Assembly: GCA_026421205.1 (NCBI GenBank)
Contig: JAPKBM010000014.1
Location: 1 to 46,952, forward strand
Reading direction: 5' to 3'
From: Planctomycetota bacterium
Lineage (GTDB): Bacteria > Planctomycetota > UBA1135
DNA length: 46,952 bases
A model generated the notes under the pieces. It was not told where the DNA came from. It saw nothing but the letters and a program-made list of their open reading frames with translations, and ran no database searches. Made by a program: the position numbers and the translations under genes. Below are positions 7,513-15,517 of this stretch, one piece after another. Positions within the stretch are counted from its first letter, which is position 1, and each line of letters opens with the position of its first letter.

Positions 7513-9771
7513 ATGCTGCTCACCTCCGTCTCCATTCTCTGCTTCTTTCAGGCTCCTTCCCCTGAGCTGGATGCTCTTTTGGGCAGTGCACAGGGGCTTC
7601 CGCCTGCCGACGTGCTCACATTGGCCGATGGGCCCGCCCTCGACGCCCTGGAATCTTGGGAATTTCCCAGCGCCACCCCGTCTCCGCAGCCATCTTTTGC
7701 CGAGGCCCTCTGCCTCACTCGTTTGTCTGCCCGCTTAGGAGATGCAACCTACGGGACGCTCCTTGCACCCCTTCTAGAGGATGCTCTATTCCGTCTTGCT
7801 GCTTTATCCGTCTTGGACATGGATGCATTCCGTCGGAATGAAAATGCTCAAGCCATTCTCTCGACTTGGCTTCAATCAGAGACTTCTTCCAGTGCAGTCG
7901 CCTGGGCCGAAGGGTGCCGGGTGCTCTATGACCAAGGAGACGGGGCTCGTCGACGTGCAGCCGTTCGCTGGTTAAAGGAGGCCGTGAATCAGCGGCAAGG
8001 TGAAGCGCAAGTCTGCGCACTTCTCGCCCTAGCAAGGACAGGCGCCACTTTGGAAGAAGAGGCCATACTCCAATTAGAGGCTTTGGCCTCTGGCATTCAC
8101 CCTAATGCTGGATTGGCGCAGAGTTTGATTCAAGGTCATGCACAGAAGGAACGGTTCCGTGAGAAGTTAGAAGCCTTAGAGCGCCTTTACCAGTCCATGG
8201 ACGCTGAGGGCGATGATTCAGCAATTACAGGCTCGGATGACATCGGCTTGCTGGAAGAGATTCTAAAGATGGCTCGGATTCGTCATATGGAGGGCAGTTA
8301 TTACACACAAGAGGAAATGGTGGCTGCGGCCGCCGATGGTATGTTGCGTTTGCTGGATCCGTACTCGACTTTTTTCACGGGTGAGGAGGTCGGCGAGTTT
8401 CTTTATGGCCTTAACCCGGAGTACGGGGGGATTGGGGCTTATGTCAATACGGTTGATGGAGTCTTCACCATCATTCGCCCCATTTATTCCGGCCCAGCTT
8501 ATGAGGCGGGACTGCTGTCTGGGGATAAGATCCTTTCGGTCAACGGTTGGTCGACGGCGGACCAGCCGAACGACAACATCATCAAGCGTTTAAAGGGGCC
8601 ACCAGACACCGATGTGACGGTTGAAATATTCCGACGTGGATGGACGGAGGCCCGAGATTTCACGATGAAACGTGGCAGGATTGAAGTGCCCATTGTCAAC
8701 ACGACCTCTTTGCCCGAAGGGATTTTATATTTGGAGCTCGTGAGTTTCAGTATGGATGCCGCTGAACGAGTCCAGCGTGCCATCGACTCAGCCATGGAGG
8801 CTGGAGATCTTCGTGGTGTGATTTTTGATTTGCGCAATAATCCCGGCGGATCTCTCGATGCCGCAGTAGGTATTTGTGATTTATTCTTGCCCGCAGGGAA
8901 AACAGTTGTCACTACACGCTCCCGTGCGGGTGAAGAAGAGCGGCTAGAGACGGAATCTCCTGCGGTGGTCCCTACGGATATTCCCTTGGCAATCTTGGTC
9001 AACGAGTACAGTGCGTCCGCGTCAGAAATTGTTTCTGGAGCTTTATCGGTTCACGGGCGCGCCGTGACCGTCGGTCAAAGGACCCATGGGAAAGGCTCTG
9101 TTCAGACGCTGCTGGGCTTGCGTGGTCTTCAAGATGAGCGTTTCCGAGACGGCAACCATGACCGGATGCACAATGAATGGGAAGAATATGAAGACCGCAA
9201 TAAAAATGAGGTCTATGACTTTGGTCCGCGCGTAAAGTTGACCATCGCCTATTACTTTTTGCCAGATGGCTCTACCATTCACACACAGCGTGATCATGAA
9301 GGATCCATTATTCAAGAAGGCGGGGTGATGCCAGACGTCTTTGTCGATTTCCCCAATTACGAACCGGTAGTACTGCGTGAGTTAGATCGTCTTATTAGCG
9401 AGGAGCGATTTAGGACTTACGCCAAAACTCTTTTAGAGGACTTCCAGGAAACGGCAGTTCGCCTTGCTTCTTATGATGCGAAGGATCCTGCGCTCTACCC
9501 TGGATGGGACGCTTTCTTTCTTTCTCTGGACACCCTTTTGGAACCTGACGTCGCGCGCCAATGGGTGCGCCGCAATTTACGAACTCTTGTGTCCGACCTT
9601 CGTGGCCAGGTCTTCGCGGGGAGTGGATTTTTGGGCGACTATGTCGAAGACCCTCAACTAGGTGAGGCCATTCGTCAGATTATTTCGGAATCTGGTTTAG
9701 ATTGGCGGAATATTGCCGAGTACGCTGCAACGTTGGAAGTTCCCGCTGAAGTGGTTGAGCAAGAAGGCTAG
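7513..9771 (+). CDS. S41 (C-terminal processing, CtpA/Tsp-like) protease with PDZ domain
   Basis: Exported serine protease of the C-terminal processing family. The N-terminus MLLTSVSILCFFQAPSP looks like a short signal segment. Residues about 20-225 form a helical, Leu/Ala-rich region that I cannot assign. A typical CTP core follows: LDPYSTFFTGEE (about 281-292), a PDZ domain (about 305-375, IYSGPAYEAGLLSGDKIL) and the S41 fold (about 400-590, FDLRNNPGGSLDAA). The Ser/Lys dyad is visible as Ser502 in NEYSASASEI and Lys527 in HGKGSVQ. After it comes an acidic Asn/Asp-rich insertion (about 540-570, DRNKNEVYDFG) that could bind a metal. At 752 residues it is longer than usual because of the N-terminal part. 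Its TAG interlocks with the pgeF stop as CTAG. Confidence 0.93.
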   Translation: MLLTSVSILCFFQAPSPELDALLGSAQGLPPADVLTLADGPALDALESWEFPSATPSPQPSFAEALCLTRLSARLGDATYGTLLAPLLEDALFRLAALSVLDMDAFRRNENAQAILSTWLQSETSSSAVAWAEGCRVLYDQGDGARRRAAVRWLKEAVNQRQGEAQVCALLALARTGATLEEEAILQLEALASGIHPNAGLAQSLIQGHAQKERFREKLEALERLYQSMDAEGDDSAITGSDDIGLLEEILKMARIRHMEGSYYTQEEMVAAAADGMLRLLDPYSTFFTGEEVGEFLYGLNPEYGGIGAYVNTVDGVFTIIRPIYSGPAYEAGLLSGDKILSVNGWSTADQPNDNIIKRLKGPPDTDVTVEIFRRGWTEARDFTMKRGRIEVPIVNTTSLPEGILYLELVSFSMDAAERVQRAIDSAMEAGDLRGVIFDLRNNPGGSLDAAVGICDLFLPAGKTVVTTRSRAGEEERLETESPAVVPTDIPLAILVNEYSASASEIVSGALSVHGRAVTVGQRTHGKGSVQTLLGLRGLQDERFRDGNHDRMHNEWEEYEDRNKNEVYDFGPRVKLTIAYYFLPDGSTIHTQRDHEGSIIQEGGVMPDVFVDFPNYEPVVLRELDRLISEERFRTYAKTLLEDFQETAVRLASYDAKDPALYPGWDAFFLSLDTLLEPDVARQWVRRNLRTLVSDLRGQVFAGSGFLGDYVEDPQLGEAIRQIISESGLDWRNIAEYAATLEVPAEVVEQEG

Positions 9772-10547
9772 GCCTCCTCAAGCATCGCCAATAATCCCAT
9801 GCGTCCGGCAGTCTCACCCTCTCTTCGGTGGCTAAAGAAAAGATCTGTTCGCTCATAGGTGTCTAACCCAGAGGCTTCAATATGGGGCTGTTCTAGGCCG
9901 GCGTCACGCAATTGATCATTCGCCCATCCAGCCAAGTCCACATGCCATTTTCCGTCTAAGCGGACGGTGCGACAGGATGGAGCTGCCTGTGCTACTTCCT
10001 CCCCCACTTCAAACGAATACAAACCAATGCAAGGGGAAATACCGGCAAGAATCTGGGCGGGGTCGGCCTTACCCTGCTTTGTCATACTTGCAACCACCTT
10101 GGTGAGAATGTTGTCACGCAGCCCTTTCCACCCTGCGTGCGCGATTGCCAAGGTCGGCTTCGGGCTACCTGTATAAAGTAAAACGGCGGCGCAGTCTGCG
10201 ACCACGGTGAACAAGGGGACCCCGGGAGTTTGGGTGAGGAGGGCATCTGTGTTTGGCAGCACCGTCTCCGGCGTCGTTGCGCCCTGGCCACAGTGAGATG
10301 CATCCACCCATCGGTAACCGTCCGAATGAATTTGCCCACCCACCACAAAATTTTTGGCGGTGGTTCCAAGGCGCTGAGCCAGAAATTCCCGCTGCGCCAG
10401 CGCGTCTGGAATATCACGACCTCCGCTCATGGAAACATTGCCACTTCCATCACGCGCTTGCGTGCTAAAGCAGTGGCGCAGGCCTGAAGTGCGTGACAAT
10501 CCCTCAAAGGAAAGCCCAATGCGGCGTTCAAGGACGGTATCTCTCAT
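9768..10547 (-). CDS. pgeF: PgeF/YfiH family peptidoglycan editing factor (multicopper oxidase-like fold)
   Basis: Member of the YfiH/PgeF (DUF152, laccase-domain) family. In E. coli the family protein hydrolyses wrongly made muropeptide precursors carrying L-Ser; purine nucleoside activities are reported for other members. The zinc-site residues are visible: His74 (GGQIHSDG), Cys119 (VVADCAAVLL) and His137 (IAHAGWKG), followed by GISPCIGLYSFEVGEEV. Its length of 259 residues is normal. It lies 25 bases downstream of the AI-2E family permease on the same strand, and its stop interlocks with that of the S41 protease. A cell-wall role would suit the nearby uppP, glmS and amidase genes. Confidence 0.9.
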   Translation of the reverse strand: MRDTVLERRIGLSFEGLSRTSGLRHCFSTQARDGSGNVSMSGGRDIPDALAQREFLAQRLGTTAKNFVVGGQIHSDGYRWVDASHCGQGATTPETVLPNTDALLTQTPGVPLFTVVADCAAVLLYTGSPKPTLAIAHAGWKGLRDNILTKVVASMTKQGKADPAQILAGISPCIGLYSFEVGEEVAQAAPSCRTVRLDGKWHVDLAGWANDQLRDAGLEQPHIEASGLDTYERTDLFFSHRREGETAGRMGLLAMLEEA

Positions 10548-10572
10548 GTACTAAGGATACCGAGGCTGCTGT

Positions 10573-11598
10573 TCAATCCGTGGCGTGAAGTGCTGGCCTT
10601 AGAATTTCTTGATAAATGACGCGAACGACGACTAAAGCTGGGATTGCTATCAACATTCCAAAAATACCAAGGAGTGCCCCACCGACGAGAACAGTGAGAA
10701 TGACGGCAAAGTCATCGAGGCCGAGGCGTCGGCCGACCAAACGCGGAAGGAGAACATATCCCTCAAGGATCTCTGTGCCCAGATACAAGAAACCGGCCAA
10801 GGCAAGTCCAAAGGGACCGTGAAATGGAAATGCAACGATGAGGAGAAAGGCGAGGCCCAAAAGAGGCCCCACGACTGGGAGTAAAGAGGCGGCACCCACG
10901 ACGAGGCCAAGGGTGTACGCTGCAGGTGTTTGAAATAGGAAGAGGACCGAGCCCGCGATGAGGCCTTTGGCGAGGGCAACTAGAAGCCGAGCACGGCAAT
11001 ACTCCGCCAACTGTTGGCGGATTTTGGGCAGAGTGCGGTCAAAGGTGGCTTGCCAAGCGAATGGAATTTCTTTGCGCAGTTTCGGAAGCCAAGGTGCGCC
11101 TTGGAGTAGAAAAAAGAGAAAGACAGGGAGGAGGAGGAGCGCTGTAAAGAGGCCCAAGAACCCGCCGATAACATTGAGCAGATTTCCGGTGACGGACGCA
11201 ATCTGCTCTGCCAAAGGCAAGAGGAGTTTCTGCGTATCCATATCCTGAATGGGTTCCGCCAGAGGGGCCGGAAGGTGCGCTACAAGGCCCCCAATACTTT
11301 GGTGAAGACTCGCTTGGTAGGTCTCTAGCGAGGCTTCATCGGGGAGAAGTGACCGAAAAGCTGCAAGGTCGAAAGCCACCGGTGCAAGAAAGAAAAGAGG
11401 TAAAAGAAGGATCCCCGTCAAGCAAGCCAATGTCGCCCCCATATCCCCCAGCCGCCCGCGCCAGCGTTCTTTCCACGGCAGACAAAGAGTCATCAGTAGC
11501 CAAGCCGCCACCAGCGGAATCGTGATTGGGGAGGCAAGCCATCCAACAAAAAGGACAGCAAAAAAAGTAGAAATCCGGAGAAGAAAGAGAGTATTCAC
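10573..11598 (-). CDS. AI-2E family (UPF0118) membrane transport protein
   Basis: Integral membrane protein of the AI-2E/TqsA family (formerly UPF0118). It has 341 residues, with paired hydrophobic segments at the N-terminus (about 8-30 and 55-80), a long polar middle (about 90-140) and a C-terminal group of helices. The C-terminal half carries the family block LVVGAASLLPVVGPLLGLAFLL, and LPRLVGRRLGLDDFAVILTVLVGG is also typical. The substrate is unknown. Members have been linked to autoinducer export, Na+/H+ antiport and efflux, so the family name should not be taken as function. It is coupled to the preceding Minf_1886 gene by a four-base overlap. Confidence 0.9.
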   Translation of the reverse strand: MNTLFLLRISTFFAVLFVGWLASPITIPLVAAWLLMTLCLPWKERWRGRLGDMGATLACLTGILLLPLFFLAPVAFDLAAFRSLLPDEASLETYQASLHQSIGGLVAHLPAPLAEPIQDMDTQKLLLPLAEQIASVTGNLLNVIGGFLGLFTALLLLPVFLFFLLQGAPWLPKLRKEIPFAWQATFDRTLPKIRQQLAEYCRARLLVALAKGLIAGSVLFLFQTPAAYTLGLVVGAASLLPVVGPLLGLAFLLIVAFPFHGPFGLALAGFLYLGTEILEGYVLLPRLVGRRLGLDDFAVILTVLVGGALLGIFGMLIAIPALVVVRVIYQEILRPALHATD

Positions 11599-11972
11599 GA
11601 AAGCGAGAAGGCCACTTCAAAATCAAAGCCGTGCTCAAAGTCGCGCAAAGAATCTGAGTCCTGAGCATTCAAAAGGCCCTCATGACACATTTGGAAAACG
11701 ATTTCACCGAAGTCCTGCGCCTGCTGCACCCCCCATGTTCGAAAGGTGAATGGAGCCATCGGGCCGAATTCCTCCTGGGCGTACTGCTGAATGCCGTCGA
11801 GGAGATGCTGGCCTGTAATGTGCTGATCATCCCCTTCGGTCATGGACTTACCCAAACGGAAAATGGAGTAATCCAAAGCACTGAGAACAAAAAAGTATGC
11901 CGCCTCCGCGTACCGGCGCTGGTATTTACGTCGGATGGTGCGAATGAGTGGCTGGAATTTGGTGTCGTCCAT
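11595..11972 (-). CDS. Minf_1886 family protein (planctomycete/verrucomicrobia-restricted, unknown function)
   Basis: Small soluble protein of 125 residues from the ATG at 11972; a GTG at 11981 is the alternative start. It matches my recollection of the Minf_1886 family (Plancto_Ver_chp), conserved in planctomycetes and verrucomicrobia and without known function. The family pattern is visible in order: RRYAEAAYFFVLSALDYSI near the N-terminus, then HITGQHLLDGI, EEFGPMA, WGVQQAQDFGEIVF and the closing DFEHGFDFEVAF. No catalytic signature is obvious. The regular, hydrophobic and acidic pattern suggests a compact helical protein. It is coupled by ATGA overlap to an AI-2E family permease and is preceded by the largest non-coding gap of the tmk-pgeF strand. 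Confidence 0.85.
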   Translation of the reverse strand: MDDTKFQPLIRTIRRKYQRRYAEAAYFFVLSALDYSIFRLGKSMTEGDDQHITGQHLLDGIQQYAQEEFGPMAPFTFRTWGVQQAQDFGEIVFQMCHEGLLNAQDSDSLRDFEHGFDFEVAFSLS

Positions 11973-12089
11973 GATGTCCACGGTTCTATCGGCCCCGTGC
12001 GGGTCACCTTAACCCCCTTTCAGAAAAAAGGCAGAATATCTTCCAGAATTTACGGATAAATAAAACGTAACCTACTTTATATTAACGAG
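11973..12089 (-). promoter_or_regulatory. AT-rich spacer between holB and Minf_1886 gene with candidate promoter
   Basis: This 117-base gap is the second longest in the window and is much richer in A and T than its surroundings. On the minus strand it holds TATTCT (12033-12038) as a candidate -10 and, further toward the gene, a small inverted repeat CCTTT-N6-AAAGG. At its holB end lies the perfect palindrome TTAACGAGTTAA (12082-12093), which covers the holB stop codon. No T-tract terminator is seen for holB. The promoter is a weak call; the palindrome could be an operator or chance. Confidence 0.3.
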
Positions 12090-12956
12090 TTAAGACTTGC
12101 GGCCTAGGAGGTTGCTTCGGACAATTTCTGGGGTAATTTGCCCCAAGATATCTTCGGAGGCCTGTTGAAGTGCTTGGACTGTTTGATCTACTTGAAGCGG
12201 AGAACGCTCTCCAAGAGGCAGGTCTGAAGCAATATGCCCCAAGGCTCCCCGAAGACGGAGCAGGAGCGCGTCTCTTTGGTCCTGAAGGTTTCCTTCCGTC
12301 TGTGGGAGCCAGTCTTGAGCAAGATCGTCCCCCTCAAACCAAAGAAGGAAGGGAGGAAGCATAGAGAGAAGGGTTTCCCGTTGAGGTGCCGAGAGGGCAA
12401 TCGCTTCTTCTGCACTTCCTGTCATGGTTTTCAAAAGAGCAAAGTTCTCATCGGAAATGCCCTTTGTGGTCGCCTTTCGGAGTGCATCGGCCGAAGTCAA
12501 TGCAGGGACGCGGTAGGTCCGACATCGGGAACGAATTGCGGGCAGGATGGGGTCGAGCTGAATCGAGGTGAGGAAAAAGGTAGTCTTCGCCGGGGGCTCC
12601 TCGAGGGTTTTGAGAAGCGCTGCTTGGGCGTCGGAATTCATATGGTGCACGTCCAACAAGAGCACAGCTCGCCCCCCCTCAGTGGCTGGGAGATAGCAAA
12701 GTTGGCGTTCCAGAGAGAGAACCTCCGGCTTTCGGTCTGCAATATGCTCCACGCGAAGGCCGTGTACTCCGAATGCATCGGGGTCTAAGCAGAGGAAGTC
12801 TGGGTGATCCTCTAGGGTGCGGGAGGGCTGGAGCAGTTCACGGGCGAAGTCATGTGCCAAGGCATTGACGGTCTGTTTTGCATTTCCGAGAAGGAGGTAG
12901 GTGTCTGCCTTACGGTTTCGCTGGAGTTCACGCCGAAAAAGGTCAATCGAGTTCAC
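12090..12956 (-). CDS. holB: DNA polymerase III delta' subunit
   Basis: AAA+ clamp-loader subunit that helps load the sliding clamp. The 288-residue protein has the delta' pattern: an N-terminal nucleotide-binding-like segment (TYLLLGNAKQTVNALAHDFA) without an intact Walker A lysine, then LLDVHHMNSDAQAALLKTLEEPPAKTTFFLTS, followed by the SRCRTYRVPAL sensor-1 region. The loss of the ATP site is normal for delta' and separates it from DnaX. Its ATG overlaps the tmk stop by four bases; the tmk-holB order is widely conserved in bacteria. The C-terminal third is divergent, as usual for this subunit. Confidence 0.9.
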   Translation of the reverse strand: MNSIDLFRRELQRNRKADTYLLLGNAKQTVNALAHDFARELLQPSRTLEDHPDFLCLDPDAFGVHGLRVEHIADRKPEVLSLERQLCYLPATEGGRAVLLLDVHHMNSDAQAALLKTLEEPPAKTTFFLTSIQLDPILPAIRSRCRTYRVPALTSADALRKATTKGISDENFALLKTMTGSAEEAIALSAPQRETLLSMLPPFLLWFEGDDLAQDWLPQTEGNLQDQRDALLLRLRGALGHIASDLPLGERSPLQVDQTVQALQQASEDILGQITPEIVRSNLLGRKS

Positions 12957-13582
12957 GAGACCTGAAAGAATTGCTGGAGTGGTGGGCGGAGTGCTTCGAA
13001 GACTTGTGCGGGGGACATGCCGGTAACGTCAAGCCAGTGAGACTGCTTTGGCCGTGCTTTTGCGTATGCACGGTATCCGCGTCGGACCCCTTCCTGAAAG
13101 GCTGTGCCTCGCACTTCCATGGCGTCGGGTTGGCCGCATTGCTTGGCGCGCGCTAAGGATTCTTCGGGAGCGAGGTCTAGGATAAGCACCAGACCGGGTT
13201 GAAGGTCCTCGGGAACCACCAGAGAGTCCAAGTTTAAGATGAATTCGGACATGCCTTCTCCTTGGCCCTGATATGCCAAGGTGGAAGGTGTAAAGCGCTC
13301 ACAGATGACGTCATGTCCAGCCGCCAGTGCAGGGGCAACTTCCTGCCTCAAAAGTTCTCGCCGGGCCGCAAAAAAGAGGAGGGCTTCTGTTTCCGCATCC
13401 CACGAATCCCGCTCAGGATTCAAAAGAAGGGCGCGGAGTTGCTCTCCGATGACGGTGGTTCCAGGTTCTCGCAAATGGAGGGGGGAACGCCCCGCTGCCT
13501 GAAGCCAAGTCACCATGGCTTCGGCTTGCGTCGACTTGCCGGAGCCATCGACACCCTCAAGAACCAAAAACTTGCCTCGCAT
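12953..13582 (-). CDS. tmk: thymidylate kinase
   Basis: Phosphorylates dTMP to dTDP. The 209-residue protein starts MRGKFLVLEGVDGSGKSTQ, which contains the P-loop (GVDGSGKS). It has the DR(Y/F)-type loop as CERFTPSTLAYQGQG and the LREPGTT segment that contacts the nucleotide. An LID-like region follows at about 140-155. AGGGGG directly touches the ATG, too close to act as a normal ribosome-binding site, and TAGGAT lies six bases upstream of the ATG; both fit a leaderless mRNA. It is coupled to holB by a four-base overlap. Confidence 0.95.
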   Translation of the reverse strand: MRGKFLVLEGVDGSGKSTQAEAMVTWLQAAGRSPLHLREPGTTVIGEQLRALLLNPERDSWDAETEALLFFAARRELLRQEVAPALAAGHDVICERFTPSTLAYQGQGEGMSEFILNLDSLVVPEDLQPGLVLILDLAPEESLARAKQCGQPDAMEVRGTAFQEGVRRGYRAYAKARPKQSHWLDVTGMSPAQVFEALRPPLQQFFQVS

Positions 13583-13588
13583 CCCCCT

Positions 13589-13594
13589 ATCCTA
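13589..13594 (-). promoter_or_regulatory. candidate -10 (TAGGAT) for tmk, leaderless geometry
   Basis: On the minus strand TAGGAT is followed by exactly six bases (AGGGGG) and then the tmk ATG, so the predicted transcription start is the A of the ATG. A weak TTCGTT sits 16 bases further upstream as a possible -35. Confidence 0.4.
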
Positions 13595-13629
13595 AAGTTG
13601 CCTCCTAGAAAACGAAGGGGCATTCTCGT

Positions 13630-13635
13630 TAGGCT
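13630..13635 (+). promoter_or_regulatory. candidate -10 (TAGGCT) for amidase lipoprotein gene, leaderless geometry
   Basis: TAGGCT is followed by six bases (TAGGGA) and then the ATG at 13642, the same spacing as at tmk and htrA. No -35 with good match is seen in the short divergent gap. Confidence 0.4.
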
Positions 13636-13641
13636 TAGGGA

Positions 13642-14718
13642 ATGCCGACGGCAACCAATCCCACGATTCCCCTCCTTGCCCTTCTGTCTTTCGTAGCTTG
13701 TACCGCGCCTACCCCAAAACAGTCCGTGGAGAGCTGGGAGGCTTTGGAGGCCCCCATCATGTCGCCTCCTGGACAAGCCCCCTTGGCGGAGAGAATTGAA
13801 TACTGGGAAAACAAACTGATTGCTCTGCCCGTAGCTGATTTAAGCGAGGCACGCCTTCGCCTAGGAGAGCTTTACTTGCAAACTGAAAACGCGCCGCAAG
13901 CGCGTCTCTCTTTTTATGCTGCTTTGGGTGGTCCCCATTCCGTTACGGAAGGGGCCCTTGCCGAGTACGGCATTGCCCGAAGCTACCTTTTGGATGAAAA
14001 GCCGGGCTTAGCTAAATTGCATCTGATGAAAGCGTCGGCATTAGAGGGTCCAGAGGGCCAAGAAGCCAGTTTCCTCCTTTCTTGGACACAAGGTCGAAAG
14101 CCTGAAGCGCCCGATGCATCCTTTTTGGAACGCCTGCGCCCGTATCTTGCCGGAACCCCAAACGTGGCGGAAATCCCCCTTTCTGTGGGCTCCTATGCAT
14201 CCATCGCCAGGGGACAATGGGGTGCACGCCCTCTTCGTGGCAATCATAGCCCGATGGGAAAAGCGTACCGCATCACGATCCATCACACGGCTGAGCCCAT
14301 GACTTCAACGGGGTATCGCAACTCCATTGCCGAAGTTCGTGGGCTTCAGAAAACGCATCAACAAGACCAGGGTTGGGCAGATGTCGGTTACCATTTCTTG
14401 ATCGACCGTTCTGGTCGAGTTTTTGAGGGCCGAGATCTGACGATTCAAGGAGCCCACGCGGGTAATTCAACGTTGAATCGTGGGAACATTGGAATTTGCC
14501 TATTAGGAAATTTTCACCCACAGCCAGATCGAGGGTCGCAATATATGCTTCCGCAGACTCCGAGTCAGGATCAGTATGCTTCTTTAGCTCAGTTGGTAGA
14601 TTCACTACGCACCGATTTTAAAATGAGTAAGCGGCAAGTGTGGGCACACCAAGATCTGAAGGATACCGCTTGTCCTGGCGTAGCCTTGAAGGCCTGGGTT
14701 GGGCGTTACCGGAACTAA
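13642..14718 (+). CDS. exported N-acetylmuramoyl-L-alanine amidase / PGRP-domain lipoprotein
   Basis: Likely zinc amidase (Amidase_2/PGRP fold) that cleaves the bond between MurNAc and the stem peptide. The N-terminus ends in LLALLSFVAC, giving a plausible though imperfect lipobox with Cys near residue 20. Residues about 45-165 form a helical, TPR-like region (LRLGELYLQTENAPQARLSFYAAL). The catalytic domain runs from about 195 to 355. Its zinc ligands are visible as the first His in ITIHHTAEP, the His of WAHQDLKDTACPG and the Cys a few residues later; YHFLIDRSGRVFEGRD and GNIGICLLGNF are typical of PGRPs. The organisation suggests an outer- or inner-membrane-anchored cell-wall hydrolase. Its TAA interlocks with the uppP stop (CTAA). 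Confidence 0.9.
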   Translation: MPTATNPTIPLLALLSFVACTAPTPKQSVESWEALEAPIMSPPGQAPLAERIEYWENKLIALPVADLSEARLRLGELYLQTENAPQARLSFYAALGGPHSVTEGALAEYGIARSYLLDEKPGLAKLHLMKASALEGPEGQEASFLLSWTQGRKPEAPDASFLERLRPYLAGTPNVAEIPLSVGSYASIARGQWGARPLRGNHSPMGKAYRITIHHTAEPMTSTGYRNSIAEVRGLQKTHQQDQGWADVGYHFLIDRSGRVFEGRDLTIQGAHAGNSTLNRGNIGICLLGNFHPQPDRGSQYMLPQTPSQDQYASLAQLVDSLRTDFKMSKRQVWAHQDLKDTACPGVALKAWVGRYRN

Positions 14719-15515
14719 ATAAGGACGAAAAGTCCTGCAATCCAGCAATAGGGGGCGAACCAAGAAAGCCGTTGGTTTTTTGCCATCCAAACCAAGAGAC
14801 CTAAGGCAAAATATCCGACAACCGCAGAGAGCGTGAAGCTTAAGCCGAGGTGTGCCATGGGTATGGCGGATTGCCCATCCTCAAAAACCTGAGGAACCTT
14901 GAGTAAGGCAGCTCCGGCAATGGCGGGGATGGAAAGCAAAAAAGAAAATGCGGCGGCAGCTTGAACTCCAAAGCCAAGTGCGAGTGCGGCGACCATTGTA
15001 AAACCGCTTCGAGAGATGCCAGGTGTGATCGCCACGGCTTGAGCTATGCCAATCAAGAGTGCCGCGCCGGCGGTTATTTGGGTCAGTGTTTTTGTTTGGG
15101 GCCGAAGGAAGCGGGAAGCCCAAAGGACACAACCCGTGACACAGAGCGCCACACCCGTAGATTCCGAAGATGCATAAAGTTTGGACATCGAGTCCTCAAA
15201 AACCGTTCCGACGAGTCCAGCTGGGACGCTGGCCAAAAGAAGAAGCAGGAAAAGCCGTCGCTGCTCTGGCGCATCGGCGCCGAAGCCAAAAATCCCTTGG
15301 GCCAAGGCCATCACGCGGCGTCGGTAGTACACGAGAACAGCCGAAAGAGTGCCTAGGTGAAGCCAGACTTCCAGGGAGGCGTCTTTGGGGAAACCGGCCT
15401 GGCTGCCCGCAAATTGTCGGGCGAGGACCAAGTGGCCCGACGAGGAGACGGGGAGAAACTCCGTCAGTCCCTGGAGTACCGCAAGAAAAAGAAGGAGGAG
15501 GAGGGAGGGTGGCAT
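14715..15515 (-). CDS. uppP: undecaprenyl-diphosphate phosphatase (BacA family)
   Basis: Integral membrane phosphatase that recycles undecaprenyl diphosphate to the monophosphate lipid carrier for peptidoglycan and other glycans. The 266-residue protein has the two signature regions: QGLTEFLPVSSSGHL (about 15-29), with the catalytic Glu and Ser residues, and PGISRSGFTM (about 165-174) with the Arg. About eight hydrophobic helices are evident. It begins two bases after the ald stop and should be co-transcribed with it. No lipid-carrier synthase sits beside it, but a polyprenyl diphosphate synthase lies at the far end of the window. Confidence 0.96.
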   Translation of the reverse strand: MPPSLLLLLFLAVLQGLTEFLPVSSSGHLVLARQFAGSQAGFPKDASLEVWLHLGTLSAVLVYYRRRVMALAQGIFGFGADAPEQRRLFLLLLLASVPAGLVGTVFEDSMSKLYASSESTGVALCVTGCVLWASRFLRPQTKTLTQITAGAALLIGIAQAVAITPGISRSGFTMVAALALGFGVQAAAAFSFLLSIPAIAGAALLKVPQVFEDGQSAIPMAHLGLSFTLSAVVGYFALGLLVWMAKNQRLSWFAPYCWIAGLFVLI

Positions 15516-15517
15516 TC

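Noticed and set aside
12234-12788. 184-residue plus-strand frame opposite holB
   Set aside because: It mirrors the delta' gene and has no signal, domain or start context.
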